Origin: Aureispira sp964404215
GTDB lineage: Bacteria; Bacteroidota; Bacteroidia; Chitinophagales; Saprospiraceae
DNA: 14,009 bases
Direction: 5' to 3'
Assembly: GCA_964404215.1 (NCBI GenBank)
Contig: CAYOJF010000118.1
Coordinates: 1 to 14,009 of the forward strand
Position 1 is the stretch's first letter, and every line of letters begins with the position of its first letter. Below, piece after piece: positions 1 to 6,455 of the stretch. The notes under the pieces were generated by a model. The model ran no database searches and had not been told where the DNA came from. It saw only the letters and a program-made list of their open reading frames with translations. A program made the position numbers and the translations under genes.

Positions 1-21
1 AAACACCTCTAAATAAAAAAA

Positions 22-55
22 GAGACTATCGGATTTTTACTTTTCCGACAGCCTC
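22..55 (-). terminator. Rho-independent terminator of the macro/TonB/CAP gene set
   Basis: The two 12-base arms at 22-33 and 44-55 pair completely as minus-strand RNA if two G-U pairs are allowed, leaving a 10-base loop. On the minus strand the stem is followed by seven T (complement of 14-20); A/T runs on both sides mean it could work in both directions. It lies 24 bases past the stop codon of the CAP-domain gene and probably ends the whole four-gene minus-strand unit. Nothing else is visible in 1-79. Confidence 0.85.
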
Positions 56-79
56 ATTTTTTTGGTGCTGAAGGTGGTT

Positions 80-1027
80 TTATTTTGCTAGGTGTACAGG
101 TTGTACAAAATATTCATACGAATAAGATTTATCTTTAATCATAATAGATTCTACACGAACTTTTATTTTTTGATTCCGATATTTCTGAATAGGATTTTCA
201 CTGTATATCTCATTTTTTTTTGGAAAAATAGCTGTAGGTACCCAAACAATAGTAGCATCTCTATCAGGGTCTTTGTTGATAATTTTGACTGTAATATGAT
301 TTCCTGCTTCATCCCACATTTTTATAGTAGCTTGACCCAGGTCAATGGTTCTATTGTAAGGGATAGATATGGACCACTTAGGGTAGATAAATTCTTCTGG
401 AACACAGCCAGACCAAGGGTATGCTATAAAAGGAGGGATGTCATCTAATTTGTAGTGTGTGAATTTTGCCCAAAGAGCCTCTGTATTGGACGTGGCACCA
501 TAGGCGACACTGTCGAGACGAGAATGTAGTATCCATTTTCGATGTCCAACAGCAGCATTGTGTTTTCCATAATCCATCACAAATCCCGTAATGAAATTGA
601 TTCCTAATGGTTTTGTTTGGCTGTGCCGCCCAAGAGCAGACCAACGACAGCCTTGCCTTCCTAGTTCAGAAAAACACTTAGATTTACTACTAGGATAATG
701 GGTGAATTCTTGATTAGCAATACTAATGAGAGCAGCTTCTTGTGTCATTTTGTTAGTACGGAATGAGATACCTACTGTAGGTAAGCGGTTGGTTAATCTA
801 AAGAAATCAACTCTTTTTTTGACTTTTTCATAGACTTCTGGTGGTAAGGTACCACAGGTACAGGTAGTAGTATCTCCATTCCAAGGCATCGAATCAATTT
901 CACTAGCTACATACAAAGAGTCATACAGCAATTGGATTTCTTCTAGAGAAATAGGAGTAGTAGTGCGTTGGGCTATGACGGAAAGGCTATTAAAAAAAAG
1001 GAATAATAGGAATAATAATTTTGACAT
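80..1027 (-). CDS. Exported CAP-domain (SCP/PR-1-like) protein
   Basis: A 315-residue protein with a clear signal peptide (residues 1-20, a leucine/phenylalanine-rich core ending VIAQ), so it is probably periplasmic or secreted. Residues about 90-270 have the layout of bacterial CAP/SCP-like proteins: an alanine-rich helix ending FTHYP (H110), then the hallmark NAAVGHRKWIL (N157, H162, R163), followed by a YPWSGCVPEE segment and KWSISIP, which in this family sit in the strand region after the CAP core. H110 and H162 are candidates for the two cavity histidines. Cysteines 56 and 58 near the N terminus and C118/C127 could form disulfides. It is the last gene of a minus-strand unit, 12 bases after the preceding gene and just before a strong terminator. 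The CAP family is often non-enzymatic; substrate and partner are unknown. The start is supported by the signal peptide. Confidence 0.8.
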   Translation of the reverse strand: MSKLLFLLFLFFNSLSVIAQRTTTPISLEEIQLLYDSLYVASEIDSMPWNGDTTTCTCGTLPPEVYEKVKKRVDFFRLTNRLPTVGISFRTNKMTQEAALISIANQEFTHYPSSKSKCFSELGRQGCRWSALGRHSQTKPLGINFITGFVMDYGKHNAAVGHRKWILHSRLDSVAYGATSNTEALWAKFTHYKLDDIPPFIAYPWSGCVPEEFIYPKWSISIPYNRTIDLGQATIKMWDEAGNHITVKIINKDPDRDATIVWVPTAIFPKKNEIYSENPIQKYRNQKIKVRVESIMIKDKSYSYEYFVQPVHLAK

Positions 1028-1039
1028 GCGTTTAGTTTT

Positions 1040-1591
1040 TTAATCAAGGGTGTGAGTCGTAGAAGAGTGGTGTTTTTTGAGTGTATGTATTAAGCCATCT
1101 AGTGATGGCTCTTCAGGAGATTTTTCCCAATAGTCTTCCTCTAGACCTATACAATAATAAGCAGTGGAAGACTGTGGTGTTTTGATGGTAATAAAGTTGT
1201 GGTTTATTATGATAGCAAAACAATAAAGTAAATAGCGTATAGGGGAGCGATTGCTGACGTGAATATGTTGGATACCTCGGAGATCTATAGCCGTAACTTT
1301 TCGGAATGGAAAGGTAGTATTGACAACATAAAGAGTATGATGATGGATGATAAAACTATTGTTGAGGTAGATTGTGATTAGGCAGCCTAAAATACAGTAA
1401 GCCAATAAGCCTCCAAAAAAATACCAACTACTAAATAAGATGGCGAATATAACTGGTAATGTACTTATTATCATGAGTGAAAAGACGAAATACCACCCAA
1501 TAGCATATCCAATAGAGCTGTAAAAAACGTCCGCTTTATCTAGAGGAACTTTGGGTAGCATTTTTGCTATTTTTTTATTTGTTCGATGCAT
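1040..1591 (-). CDS. Two-helix membrane protein, possibly with a PH-like domain
   Basis: A 183-residue protein of unknown function. Residues 1-28 are basic and polar, then two hydrophobic helices follow (about 32-54 and 56-76) with a very short turn, placing both termini on the same side, probably cytoplasmic given the basic N terminus. The C-terminal part (about 78-175) alternates strand-like segments and ends in a probable helix (DGLIHTLKK). This two-helix-plus-beta layout resembles bacterial PH-like membrane proteins, but I see no diagnostic motif, so that is only a suggestion. It lies 11 bases downstream of the TonB-like gene and 12 bases upstream of the CAP gene, so it is very likely co-transcribed. 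No truncation is evident. Confidence 0.65.
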   Translation of the reverse strand: MHRTNKKIAKMLPKVPLDKADVFYSSIGYAIGWYFVFSLMIISTLPVIFAILFSSWYFFGGLLAYCILGCLITIYLNNSFIIHHHTLYVVNTTFPFRKVTAIDLRGIQHIHVSNRSPIRYLLYCFAIIINHNFITIKTPQSSTAYYCIGLEEDYWEKSPEEPSLDGLIHTLKKHHSSTTHTLD

Positions 1592-1602
1592 TATTATTCA
1601 AA

Positions 1603-2037
1603 TTACTTTAAGTGAAAACGTATTGGAAATAGCTTTTTTATGGCTACTTTCTGTCCTCTATTACGAGCAGGAATCCAAGGTGGTAAAGATTGTATAATTT
1701 GTATGAAATGGCGATCGAAATCTTTGTTAATGCCTTTTATGGTTTTAATGTTGCAAATAGTACCATTGGTATCTATGGTAAATGAGAAAAAGGCATTGGT
1801 AGATGGTGTGGAATTAATATCAATACTTTCCGCACTTAAATTATCATATACATGAGTTATAATAGCTCTGTCAGAACAATTTATTTTTTCTTTTAGAGAT
1901 CCTTCTACAGTATCACATAACATTAAATAAGGCATTTCTTCTACAATAGTTGCTACAGGAGTGTCACTACAGGGAGATTGTGCTTCTATTCCAATAGGAA
2001 TACATAGTAGTAGGCTATAAAAGTATCGTAGACACAT
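1603..2037 (-). CDS. Small exported protein with TonB C-terminal-like domain
   Basis: A 144-residue protein with a signal peptide (residues 1-20, ending IEAQ) and a C-terminal region (about 81-144) with the pattern of the TonB C-terminal fold: a strand FFSFTIDTNGTICNIKTIKG, a helix DFDRHFIQIIQSL, a W-x-P element (W121, P123) and a last strand ending FPIRFHL. True energy transducers have an N-terminal membrane anchor and a proline-rich spacer. Here the anchor is replaced by a cleavable-looking signal peptide and there is no spacer, so it is unlikely to transmit energy from ExbB/ExbD and is more likely a free periplasmic protein. Cysteines at 23, 41, 54 and 95 could form disulfides. It lies 6 bases after the macro-domain gene and 11 bases before the membrane-protein gene. 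Confidence 0.72.
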   Translation of the reverse strand: MCLRYFYSLLLCIPIGIEAQSPCSDTPVATIVEEMPYLMLCDTVEGSLKEKINCSDRAIITHVYDNLSAESIDINSTPSTNAFFSFTIDTNGTICNIKTIKGINKDFDRHFIQIIQSLPPWIPARNRGQKVAIKKLFPIRFHLK

Positions 2038-2043
2038 GAATAT

Positions 2044-2655
2044 TTATTTACCAGTAATGATTTGATTGCGTTTCATTAAGTTCTTCCAAGTAAGATTAGT
2101 GGTTGGATTTTTGAAATTATGCCAAGCCAGAGTCATCTGGCGAGCTGCTTCCTCTAAGGGAACACAGCCAGTTGCTGTTCCTAGCCCAGGACAGAGAACC
2201 GTTTTAATTTTGAAAGGACTCGTTTTATTATGATTAGCTACTGCTCTTAACATAGCAAACATGGCATTGTAGACATTGTCTGTGCTAGAAATATCAGTAG
2301 GTACTCTCATAGTAGGAGTGTGGGCTAACAGTGGGCAGTCCTCATGTTCTGTATCTACAATCATGGAAGTACCTACAGGTTGTTCACCATAGTATTCTTT
2401 CATTATTTTTTTTCGGACATTGTATTGTACTCGCATCCCAAAATAATTGCGGATAGCCAAGTCTATTCCTCCATCCATTAGCCCAAAAGAGTTGGCTGGA
2501 CTAACCATACATTCATAAGCTTCTGAGACGGTATGGAAGTATCCATGGTGTATTTTTACACCTGTATCATCTGAGAAATATTTTGTCCAGTGATCACAAA
2601 GTTCCTTTTGGATGTCTACTAATAGTAAATTGAATTGGGTAGGGCTATGGCTCAT
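2044..2655 (-). CDS. Macro-domain-like protein
   Basis: A 203-residue cytoplasmic protein with features of macro (ADP-ribose-binding) domains. Residues 50-65 read MVSPANSFGLMDGGID, the SPAN/GGID ligand-binding signature, and residues 154-163 read LCPGLGTATG, the second glycine-rich loop. Macro domains bind ADP-ribose or related nucleotides and some remove ADP-ribose from proteins or nucleic acids; the substrate here cannot be told. The variant with SFG.MDGGID and a C-terminal PGLGT loop is also found in proteins annotated as phage tail-assembly-like macro proteins, but no phage gene is nearby. It is the first gene of the four-gene minus-strand unit and ends only 6 bases before the TonB-like gene, an odd mix of a nucleotide-binding cytoplasmic protein with exported proteins. 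No signal peptide or membrane segment. Confidence 0.78.
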   Translation of the reverse strand: MSHSPTQFNLLLVDIQKELCDHWTKYFSDDTGVKIHHGYFHTVSEAYECMVSPANSFGLMDGGIDLAIRNYFGMRVQYNVRKKIMKEYYGEQPVGTSMIVDTEHEDCPLLAHTPTMRVPTDISSTDNVYNAMFAMLRAVANHNKTSPFKIKTVLCPGLGTATGCVPLEEAARQMTLAWHNFKNPTTNLTWKNLMKRNQIITGK

Positions 2656-2716
2656 TTTTGATTGATTTTAAAGATAGAAATGTAATAATGTATAATATCT
2701 GCTATACACCAAAAAC

Positions 2717-2738
2717 CGTTCTAAAATTCCATAGAACG
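2717..2738 (-). terminator. Terminator after the cyclase-family gene
   Basis: A perfect 7-bp stem (arms 2717-2723 and 2732-2738, 8-base loop) followed on the minus strand by G then five T. It begins 5 bases beyond the stop of the cyclase gene and separates it from the macro-domain gene set. The stem is short and AT-rich, so termination may be partial. The rest of the 87-base gap must hold the promoter of the macro-domain gene; I see only weak candidates (for example TATCTTTA on the minus strand, at about 2669-2676). Confidence 0.65.
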
Positions 2739-2742
2739 ACTA

Positions 2743-3492
2743 CTATTTCAAAGCATAAAGTACTGGACGACTAGGAGAGGCATCATTTTCGAGTGCTGCT
2801 ACTTGTAGGTGGAGCAGATAAGGAGCATCATGGATACTTTCTTCTACAAAAATGAGTTCTGTAATTGTTGCATCTAATCTAGGGGCATTAGGATAGTCCC
2901 AATAGGCATGATGAGCGGCTAGGACACCATCATCAAATTCTTTGTCAACAGAAGGGGTGTCAATCATGAAATGGCGAATACCTTGTTGGTAGAGCCAAGC
3001 CATAGCGGCGGCCTCTACGAATGGTGGGTTGCTATTGCTGTATTGTTTGGTTCGTTTTTCAGTGGTATTAGGGAGAGTCCGAATGAGAAAAGCTTCAGGG
3101 GAATGAGTAGCGTCAAAAGCAGCTTTGATCTGTGCTAGGGTAATGATTTGGTCTGCTCCTTGTTGTTCTGGATGAATGCTAACCAACTGTGCCATAAATA
3201 GGAATTTTTTCAGGACTTGATTGATGGAGTAAAATTCCTTGGAGATATGCCCAACACATTCGGTATGGGTTCCATTGCCATGCGGGTTGAAACTAATATT
3301 TCGGAAATTAACAGCTCCTCCTAAGTTGACGTCCCCTACAAAATGTTCTGTTTGGACAGGATCAATTGACACTGGTGGACAGTACCAAGCGGAAGCGGCT
3401 TGTTTGTTTTCTTGTAATGCCAACGAGATGTCAATAGGTTGGTCAAAATCTATGGTATAAGACTGGTTATTATATTGGATAGTAGCTTTCAT
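2743..3492 (-). CDS. Cyclase-family (kynurenine formamidase-like) metal-dependent hydrolase
   Basis: A 249-residue cytoplasmic protein of the cyclase family, whose best-known member KynB hydrolyses N-formylkynurenine in tryptophan breakdown; others act on isatin or unknown amides. The metal-binding signature is HGNGTHTECVGH at residues 71-82, matching the family GTHxDxPxH pattern but with glutamate (E78) in place of the usual aspartate and valine for proline. Other family segments are IDTPSVD (177-183), the HHAYW stretch with possible metal or catalytic histidines (194-195), and the C-terminal half-barrel from about 209 to the end, which includes ELIFVE and a terminal RPVLYALK. It lies 29 bases downstream of the acyltransferase gene on the same strand and is probably co-transcribed. 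No kynurenine-pathway gene is nearby, so the substrate is open. Length is typical. Confidence 0.85.
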   Translation of the reverse strand: MKATIQYNNQSYTIDFDQPIDISLALQENKQAASAWYCPPVSIDPVQTEHFVGDVNLGGAVNFRNISFNPHGNGTHTECVGHISKEFYSINQVLKKFLFMAQLVSIHPEQQGADQIITLAQIKAAFDATHSPEAFLIRTLPNTTEKRTKQYSNSNPPFVEAAAMAWLYQQGIRHFMIDTPSVDKEFDDGVLAAHHAYWDYPNAPRLDATITELIFVEESIHDAPYLLHLQVAALENDASPSRPVLYALK

Positions 3493-3521
3493 TTGGATTA
3501 ACTGATAATTTTAATTTTTTA

Positions 3522-4721
3522 CTAAAAAGGACGCCCTAAATCATCTAATTTAGTCCATTTTTTGTTGCCATGTCTAACCAATATAAACCATCCTATGATA
3601 GGAATGAAATAAGCTAAGACAATAGGATTTCGGATAATGAGACGAATGAAAGTTCCCCAGCCAGTGGGAATGTCTACTGGTTCTTTTGTTTCACATTTAC
3701 GTTCTTTAGTCCATTGGCGTTCGAACTCATGAAAAAGCATAGGCCAGAAAAAAGGAAGGTTGTAAGGAAAGTAACTACGGTGTTGCCACATTTTCTGGAG
3801 CAATGTCTTGAGATTATAAGGGCTTTTGCCGTATTTTTCAACAGCAGCGTCTAGATCTGCTTGCATTTGTGCCTTTACCCTTTCAGTAATGTCAATAATT
3901 TCTTGTTGAGTGAGTTCTTCATAAGGTTTGTTAGTCCATTTCCAAGGACTAATACGAGTACCTCGGACAAAATGCATATTGGCAGGCAATGCTAGATAAA
4001 ATGCCCAAGGAAAAACAACAAATAAAGTTAAGAAGCCGATTGCCATGAATGGAACTCCTATTTTCCTAAATTGACGATTGATACTTTCAAAACTATAAAC
4101 AAAAGGAACAACCCATTCTGCATTGACAGTAGAATAAGGCAATACATCTGTTTTGTATTTGAGGCTCATCCGAATAAAAGAAGTAGCGAAACGTTGTAAC
4201 TGATATTTTCGATTGAATCCTTTTCCTATACCAGGTACCCCTTCTGGGTAGATGAGTAAATGACCATCGGGGTAGTGCATCATGGTCTCAAAATTAAGAA
4301 AAGTAGCATCGACTCCTCCTGCTGCTTTCCAAGTTCCTTTCATAAAATAAGGATGCATAGCAGGGGCACCAGAAAGGCGAGGGGCTACCATTGCTCGAAA
4401 TGTCTTATGAGGATTGTAGTCATATCGTCGAAACATGGCGGCTCCAAATACCATCCCATCCCAGGGAAATGCCATTCCAGAATGATTACTAGCAAGAATA
4501 ATTGGATGCTCTGGATTATTTCGTTCGGGCATTTCATCAAAACCAATAAAAACAGGACGAAAATAACTATCTTCCATTATCTTGAAAATAGCATTATTCA
4601 TATTGATAACATAATTTTTATCAAAATGCTCATAGATAAACTTATTGGCTTCTATATCAGCTGAGGTATAAGCTTCCTTTTTTTGAACAACTTTAGTTTT
4701 ATGTTTTGATTGGTCAGGCAT
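3522..4721 (-). CDS. PlsC-like phospholipid/glycerolipid acyltransferase
   Basis: A 399-residue protein of the lysophospholipid acyltransferase (LPLAT) superfamily, which moves an acyl group from acyl-CoA or acyl-ACP to a lysolipid or other alcohol at the membrane. Block I is ASNHSGMAFPWD (N79, H80, D88): the catalytic histidine and acid are separated by seven residues rather than the usual four. The acceptor-binding block is IYPEGVPGIGKGF (P159, E160, G161). Membrane segments lie at about 222-246 and near the C terminus at about 366-384; residues 275-300 look like a helix. The protein is much longer than plain PlsC (about 240 residues), mostly from the C-terminal extension. It is followed after 29 bases by the cyclase gene. 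The exact lipid substrate cannot be told; MGAT/DGAT-like and hemolysin-like annotations are alternatives. Confidence 0.85.
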   Translation of the reverse strand: MPDQSKHKTKVVQKKEAYTSADIEANKFIYEHFDKNYVINMNNAIFKIMEDSYFRPVFIGFDEMPERNNPEHPIILASNHSGMAFPWDGMVFGAAMFRRYDYNPHKTFRAMVAPRLSGAPAMHPYFMKGTWKAAGGVDATFLNFETMMHYPDGHLLIYPEGVPGIGKGFNRKYQLQRFATSFIRMSLKYKTDVLPYSTVNAEWVVPFVYSFESINRQFRKIGVPFMAIGFLTLFVVFPWAFYLALPANMHFVRGTRISPWKWTNKPYEELTQQEIIDITERVKAQMQADLDAAVEKYGKSPYNLKTLLQKMWQHRSYFPYNLPFFWPMLFHEFERQWTKERKCETKEPVDIPTGWGTFIRLIIRNPIVLAYFIPIIGWFILVRHGNKKWTKLDDLGRPF

Positions 4722-4737
4722 AATCTTTTATTTTGAA

Positions 4738-4745
4738 CAAAAATA
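4738..4745 (-). promoter_or_regulatory. Candidate -7 box for the acyltransferase gene
   Basis: On the minus strand this reads TATTTTTG, an exact match to the Bacteroidota -7 consensus TAnnTTTG, 16 bases before the acyltransferase start codon. The matching -33 element is poor (TTC 19 bases upstream instead of TTG). Placement so close to the start would give a very short leader. Inferred from consensus only. Confidence 0.45.
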
Positions 4746-4816
4746 TACGAAAACGAACGCAGAGGAACTGATTTCGCTTGATAAAAATACTTTTATTGAA
4801 AAAAAACAAAAAAAGC

Positions 4817-4847
4817 TTGTGTATTTAAAAATAGTATTCTATATTTG
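4817..4847 (+). promoter_or_regulatory. Promoter of tRNA-Leu
   Basis: TTG at 4817-4819, 20 bases of spacer, then TATATTTG at 4840-4847: a textbook Bacteroidota primary-sigma promoter (TTG, 17-21 bases, TAnnTTTG). Transcription would start about 30 bases before the mature tRNA. A long A-rich tract lies just upstream (about 4797-4814) and may act as an UP-like element, fitting a highly expressed stable RNA. Confidence 0.8.
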
Positions 4848-4884
4848 CAAAGCATTTGAGAAAAGGCTACCAATTTAAATGACT

Positions 4885-4969
4885 GCCCGGGTGGTGGAAC
4901 TGGTAGACACGCAGGACTTAAAATCCTGTGACCATTGCGGTCGTGCGGGTTCGATTCCCGCTCCGGGCA
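4885..4969 (+). tRNA. tRNA-Leu (anticodon UAA)
   Basis: A complete 85-base class II tRNA. The acceptor stem pairs 4885-4891 with 4962-4968 (one G-U), with discriminator A at 4969. The anticodon stem is CAGGA/TCCTG (4912-4916 and 4924-4928) around the loop CTTAAAA, giving anticodon UAA at 4919-4921, which reads UUA and by wobble UUG. A long variable arm with a GACC/GGTC stem follows (4929-4944), as expected for leucine. The T arm is GCGGG-TTCGATT-CCCGC at 4945-4961. The 3' CCA is not encoded (C, T, T follow), so it must be added after transcription. The gene has a strong promoter upstream and a strong terminator 18 bases downstream. Confidence 0.98.
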
Positions 4970-4987
4970 CTTTCTCGATACAAATGC

Positions 4988-5024
4988 AAAAGGATTGAAA
5001 ATGAAACTCATTTTTAATCCTTTT
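4988..5024 (+). terminator. Strong terminator after tRNA-Leu
   Basis: Arms 4988-5004 and 5008-5024 form a 17-bp stem (one G-U pair, loop AAC), and the T-run continues to 5027. It lies directly between the tRNA and the lipoprotein gene whose start codon is at 5050, leaving no obvious room for a separate promoter, so it may act as a partial terminator or attenuator for that gene. Confidence 0.9.
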
Positions 5025-5049
5025 TTTGTACACGATATCAAAATAGGAT

Positions 5050-5745
5050 ATGAAATATTTATTGTTAGTTCTGATAGGAATCTTGTTGGTTTGTTGTAAT
5101 ATGGTAGAAGTAGACAAAACAACCTATTATCGAGATACTAAGACAGGTGTGGTATTAAGTGAATTGGATTATCAAGGTATAAAGACACAAAAGGAAGAGG
5201 AAGCTAAAGCTGCTTTCTTAGTAGTAGAGGAAGTGATGGGAGATAGTATTATTGTCAAAGACTCGATTATCAAAGATTATACTTTTGCATATAAATTAGA
5301 TAAAGAGAAATTAGCCACTAAACAAGAAACTTCTAAAGTGAATTTGGTTGGACAGAATTTTAAACCATTTAATCTTACGACAATCAATAACGAAGCTATT
5401 CGTACTGCTATGTCCAATGGCAAACCAACCTTGATCAATATTTGGTTTATTGCCTGTAAACCATGTGTAAAGGAAATCCCGGATCTCAACAATATCGTTA
5501 GTAAGTATACTGATAAAATGAATTTTATATCACTGACTTTTGATGCCAAAGAGAAAGTAGATGCTTTTATGACAAAAACATCATTTAACTTTACTCCTGT
5601 TACAGATGCTCGCAAGTTGATCGACCGTTTAGGTGTTGTTGCTTATCCTCAGAGTCTATTGATTGATAAAGATGGGGTTATTACTCATGTGAAAGGGAAT
5701 CAACCACAAGAATTACTTGAGATTATAGATGAATTGTATTCGTAA
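5050..5745 (+). CDS. TlpA/ResA-like thioredoxin-fold lipoprotein
   Basis: A 231-residue exported thiol-disulfide protein. Residues 1-15 are a hydrophobic signal segment running into LVCCN, so C15 or C16 is the probable lipidated cysteine; the lipobox is imperfect because -1 is not G/A/S. Residues 20-95 are a charged region of unknown role. The thioredoxin/AhpC-TSA-like domain covers about 97-231: NLVGQNFKPFNL (the usual entry strand), WFIACKPCVKEIP with the redox CxxC C136-KP-C139, and the cis-proline loop AYPQSLLID (P200). In Bacteroidota such proteins reduce periplasmic disulfides, for example in cytochrome c maturation or stress defence; the partner is not visible here. It starts 25 bases after the tRNA terminator and ends before a strong bidirectional terminator, so it is a single-gene unit. 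The start is fixed by the signal peptide. Confidence 0.88.
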   Translation: MKYLLLVLIGILLVCCNMVEVDKTTYYRDTKTGVVLSELDYQGIKTQKEEEAKAAFLVVEEVMGDSIIVKDSIIKDYTFAYKLDKEKLATKQETSKVNLVGQNFKPFNLTTINNEAIRTAMSNGKPTLINIWFIACKPCVKEIPDLNNIVSKYTDKMNFISLTFDAKEKVDAFMTKTSFNFTPVTDARKLIDRLGVVAYPQSLLIDKDGVITHVKGNQPQELLEIIDELYS

Positions 5746-5763
5746 TGGCATGTAGTCTAGGAT

Positions 5764-5810
5764 AAAAAATAAGACCTTTAAAATTATTGATTTTAAAGGT
5801 CTTATTTTTT
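5764..5810. terminator. Bidirectional terminator between convergent genes
   Basis: A perfect 21-bp inverted repeat (arms 5764-5784 and 5790-5810, loop TATTG) with six A at one end and six T at the other. It can end both the plus-strand lipoprotein transcript (stop 18 bases upstream) and the minus-strand TVP38-like transcript arriving from the right (stop 24 bases away). Confidence 0.93.
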
Positions 5811-5834
5811 ATATACTCTGCTGATGCTAATCTA

Positions 5835-6446
5835 CTACCCTCCAAACAAATTCATAATTACATCTTGAAATAAATACATGCCTAACGTAAGCCCTACTAC
5901 AGGTATGAAAAGAGCGATTACATTGGCTATGATATAACTTCGGGTATTAATTTTGGTGAGAGCAAGGGTATATCCTATGAATGGCGAAAGTTGAACTAAT
6001 ATCCGAAGAATAATCATGGTTCTGATAGGATAAAATTCTGCTTTTTTGAGTACATTTTTGATCTTGGGATTTTTGATTTCAGAGAGTGCCTGTCCACCTA
6101 CAGACCGACCAATATAAAAGGTGACAATAGCTCCTATTAATGCTCCAAAATAAGAAAGAGTAGCTCCTGTCCAGTAATCAAAGAGTAGAACACCTAGTAA
6201 TAAAAATGCAGTCCCTGGTACATTCATTACAGCTGCTACTACAAACATCGCCACAAAAATGAAATAGCCCCAAATTCCAGTAGATTCTACTAGGTTTTTC
6301 ATATTCTCGACACTTAACCATGCTCCTAAAGGAGTGAACTTTACTATTAAGATCGTACTAATCATGAATGCCAATAAGAGCAAGAGGCGTTTGCCAGTAC
6401 TTTTAGGTGCTTTAGGAGTAGGTGGTGTAAGGTCAGATGTTTGCAT
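5835..6446 (-). CDS. TVP38/TMEM64-family (VTT-domain) membrane protein, copy A
   Basis: A 203-residue polytopic inner-membrane protein of the TVP38/TMEM64 branch of the DedA/VTT superfamily, whose members are implicated in lipid scrambling or transport of lipid carriers. A proline-rich cytoplasmic tail (residues 1-19) precedes a first helix (about 20-37). The core runs from about 57 to 195 and contains MNVPGTAFLLLGVL (74-87), an aromatic/glycine-rich pair of re-entrant-like segments, the loop IGRSVGGQALSEIKN (112-126), and LRILVQLSPFIGYTLALTKI (147-166), equivalent to the conserved R..P..N/Y-G region of the family. It is clearly paralogous to the gene immediately upstream (shared MNVPG, SVGG/TVGG-ALSEI, LSP, YTLALT) and separated from it by 9 bases, so the two form an operon from a tandem duplication. 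Substrate unknown. Confidence 0.88.
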   Translation of the reverse strand: MQTSDLTPPTPKAPKSTGKRLLLLLAFMISTILIVKFTPLGAWLSVENMKNLVESTGIWGYFIFVAMFVVAAVMNVPGTAFLLLGVLLFDYWTGATLSYFGALIGAIVTFYIGRSVGGQALSEIKNPKIKNVLKKAEFYPIRTMIILRILVQLSPFIGYTLALTKINTRSYIIANVIALFIPVVGLTLGMYLFQDVIMNLFGG

Positions 6447-6455
6447 AGTTGGAAA

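Noticed and set aside
92..644. Plus- and minus-strand frames overlapping the CAP-domain gene (92-448, 441-644)
   Set aside because: They lie entirely inside a well-supported coding region in other frames and show no recognisable family.
2044..2655. Phage origin suggested by the macro-domain protein's likeness to tail-assembly-type macro proteins
   Set aside because: No phage structural, lysis or integrase gene is present anywhere in the window.
4260..4664. 134-codon plus-strand frame inside the acyltransferase gene
   Set aside because: Antisense shadow of a gene with clear catalytic motifs; composition is not protein-like.
4793..5122. Minus-strand reading frames of 109 and 80 codons across the tRNA-Leu gene
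   Set aside because: They are antisense translations of the tRNA and its terminator. The peptides with GAGIEPARPQWSQ and ERESNPHDRNGH are well-known spurious products of reading tRNA-Leu genes backwards.
5277..5615. 112-codon minus-strand frame inside the thioredoxin-like lipoprotein gene
   Set aside because: Antisense to the CxxC-bearing coding frame, no promoter and no recognisable domain.
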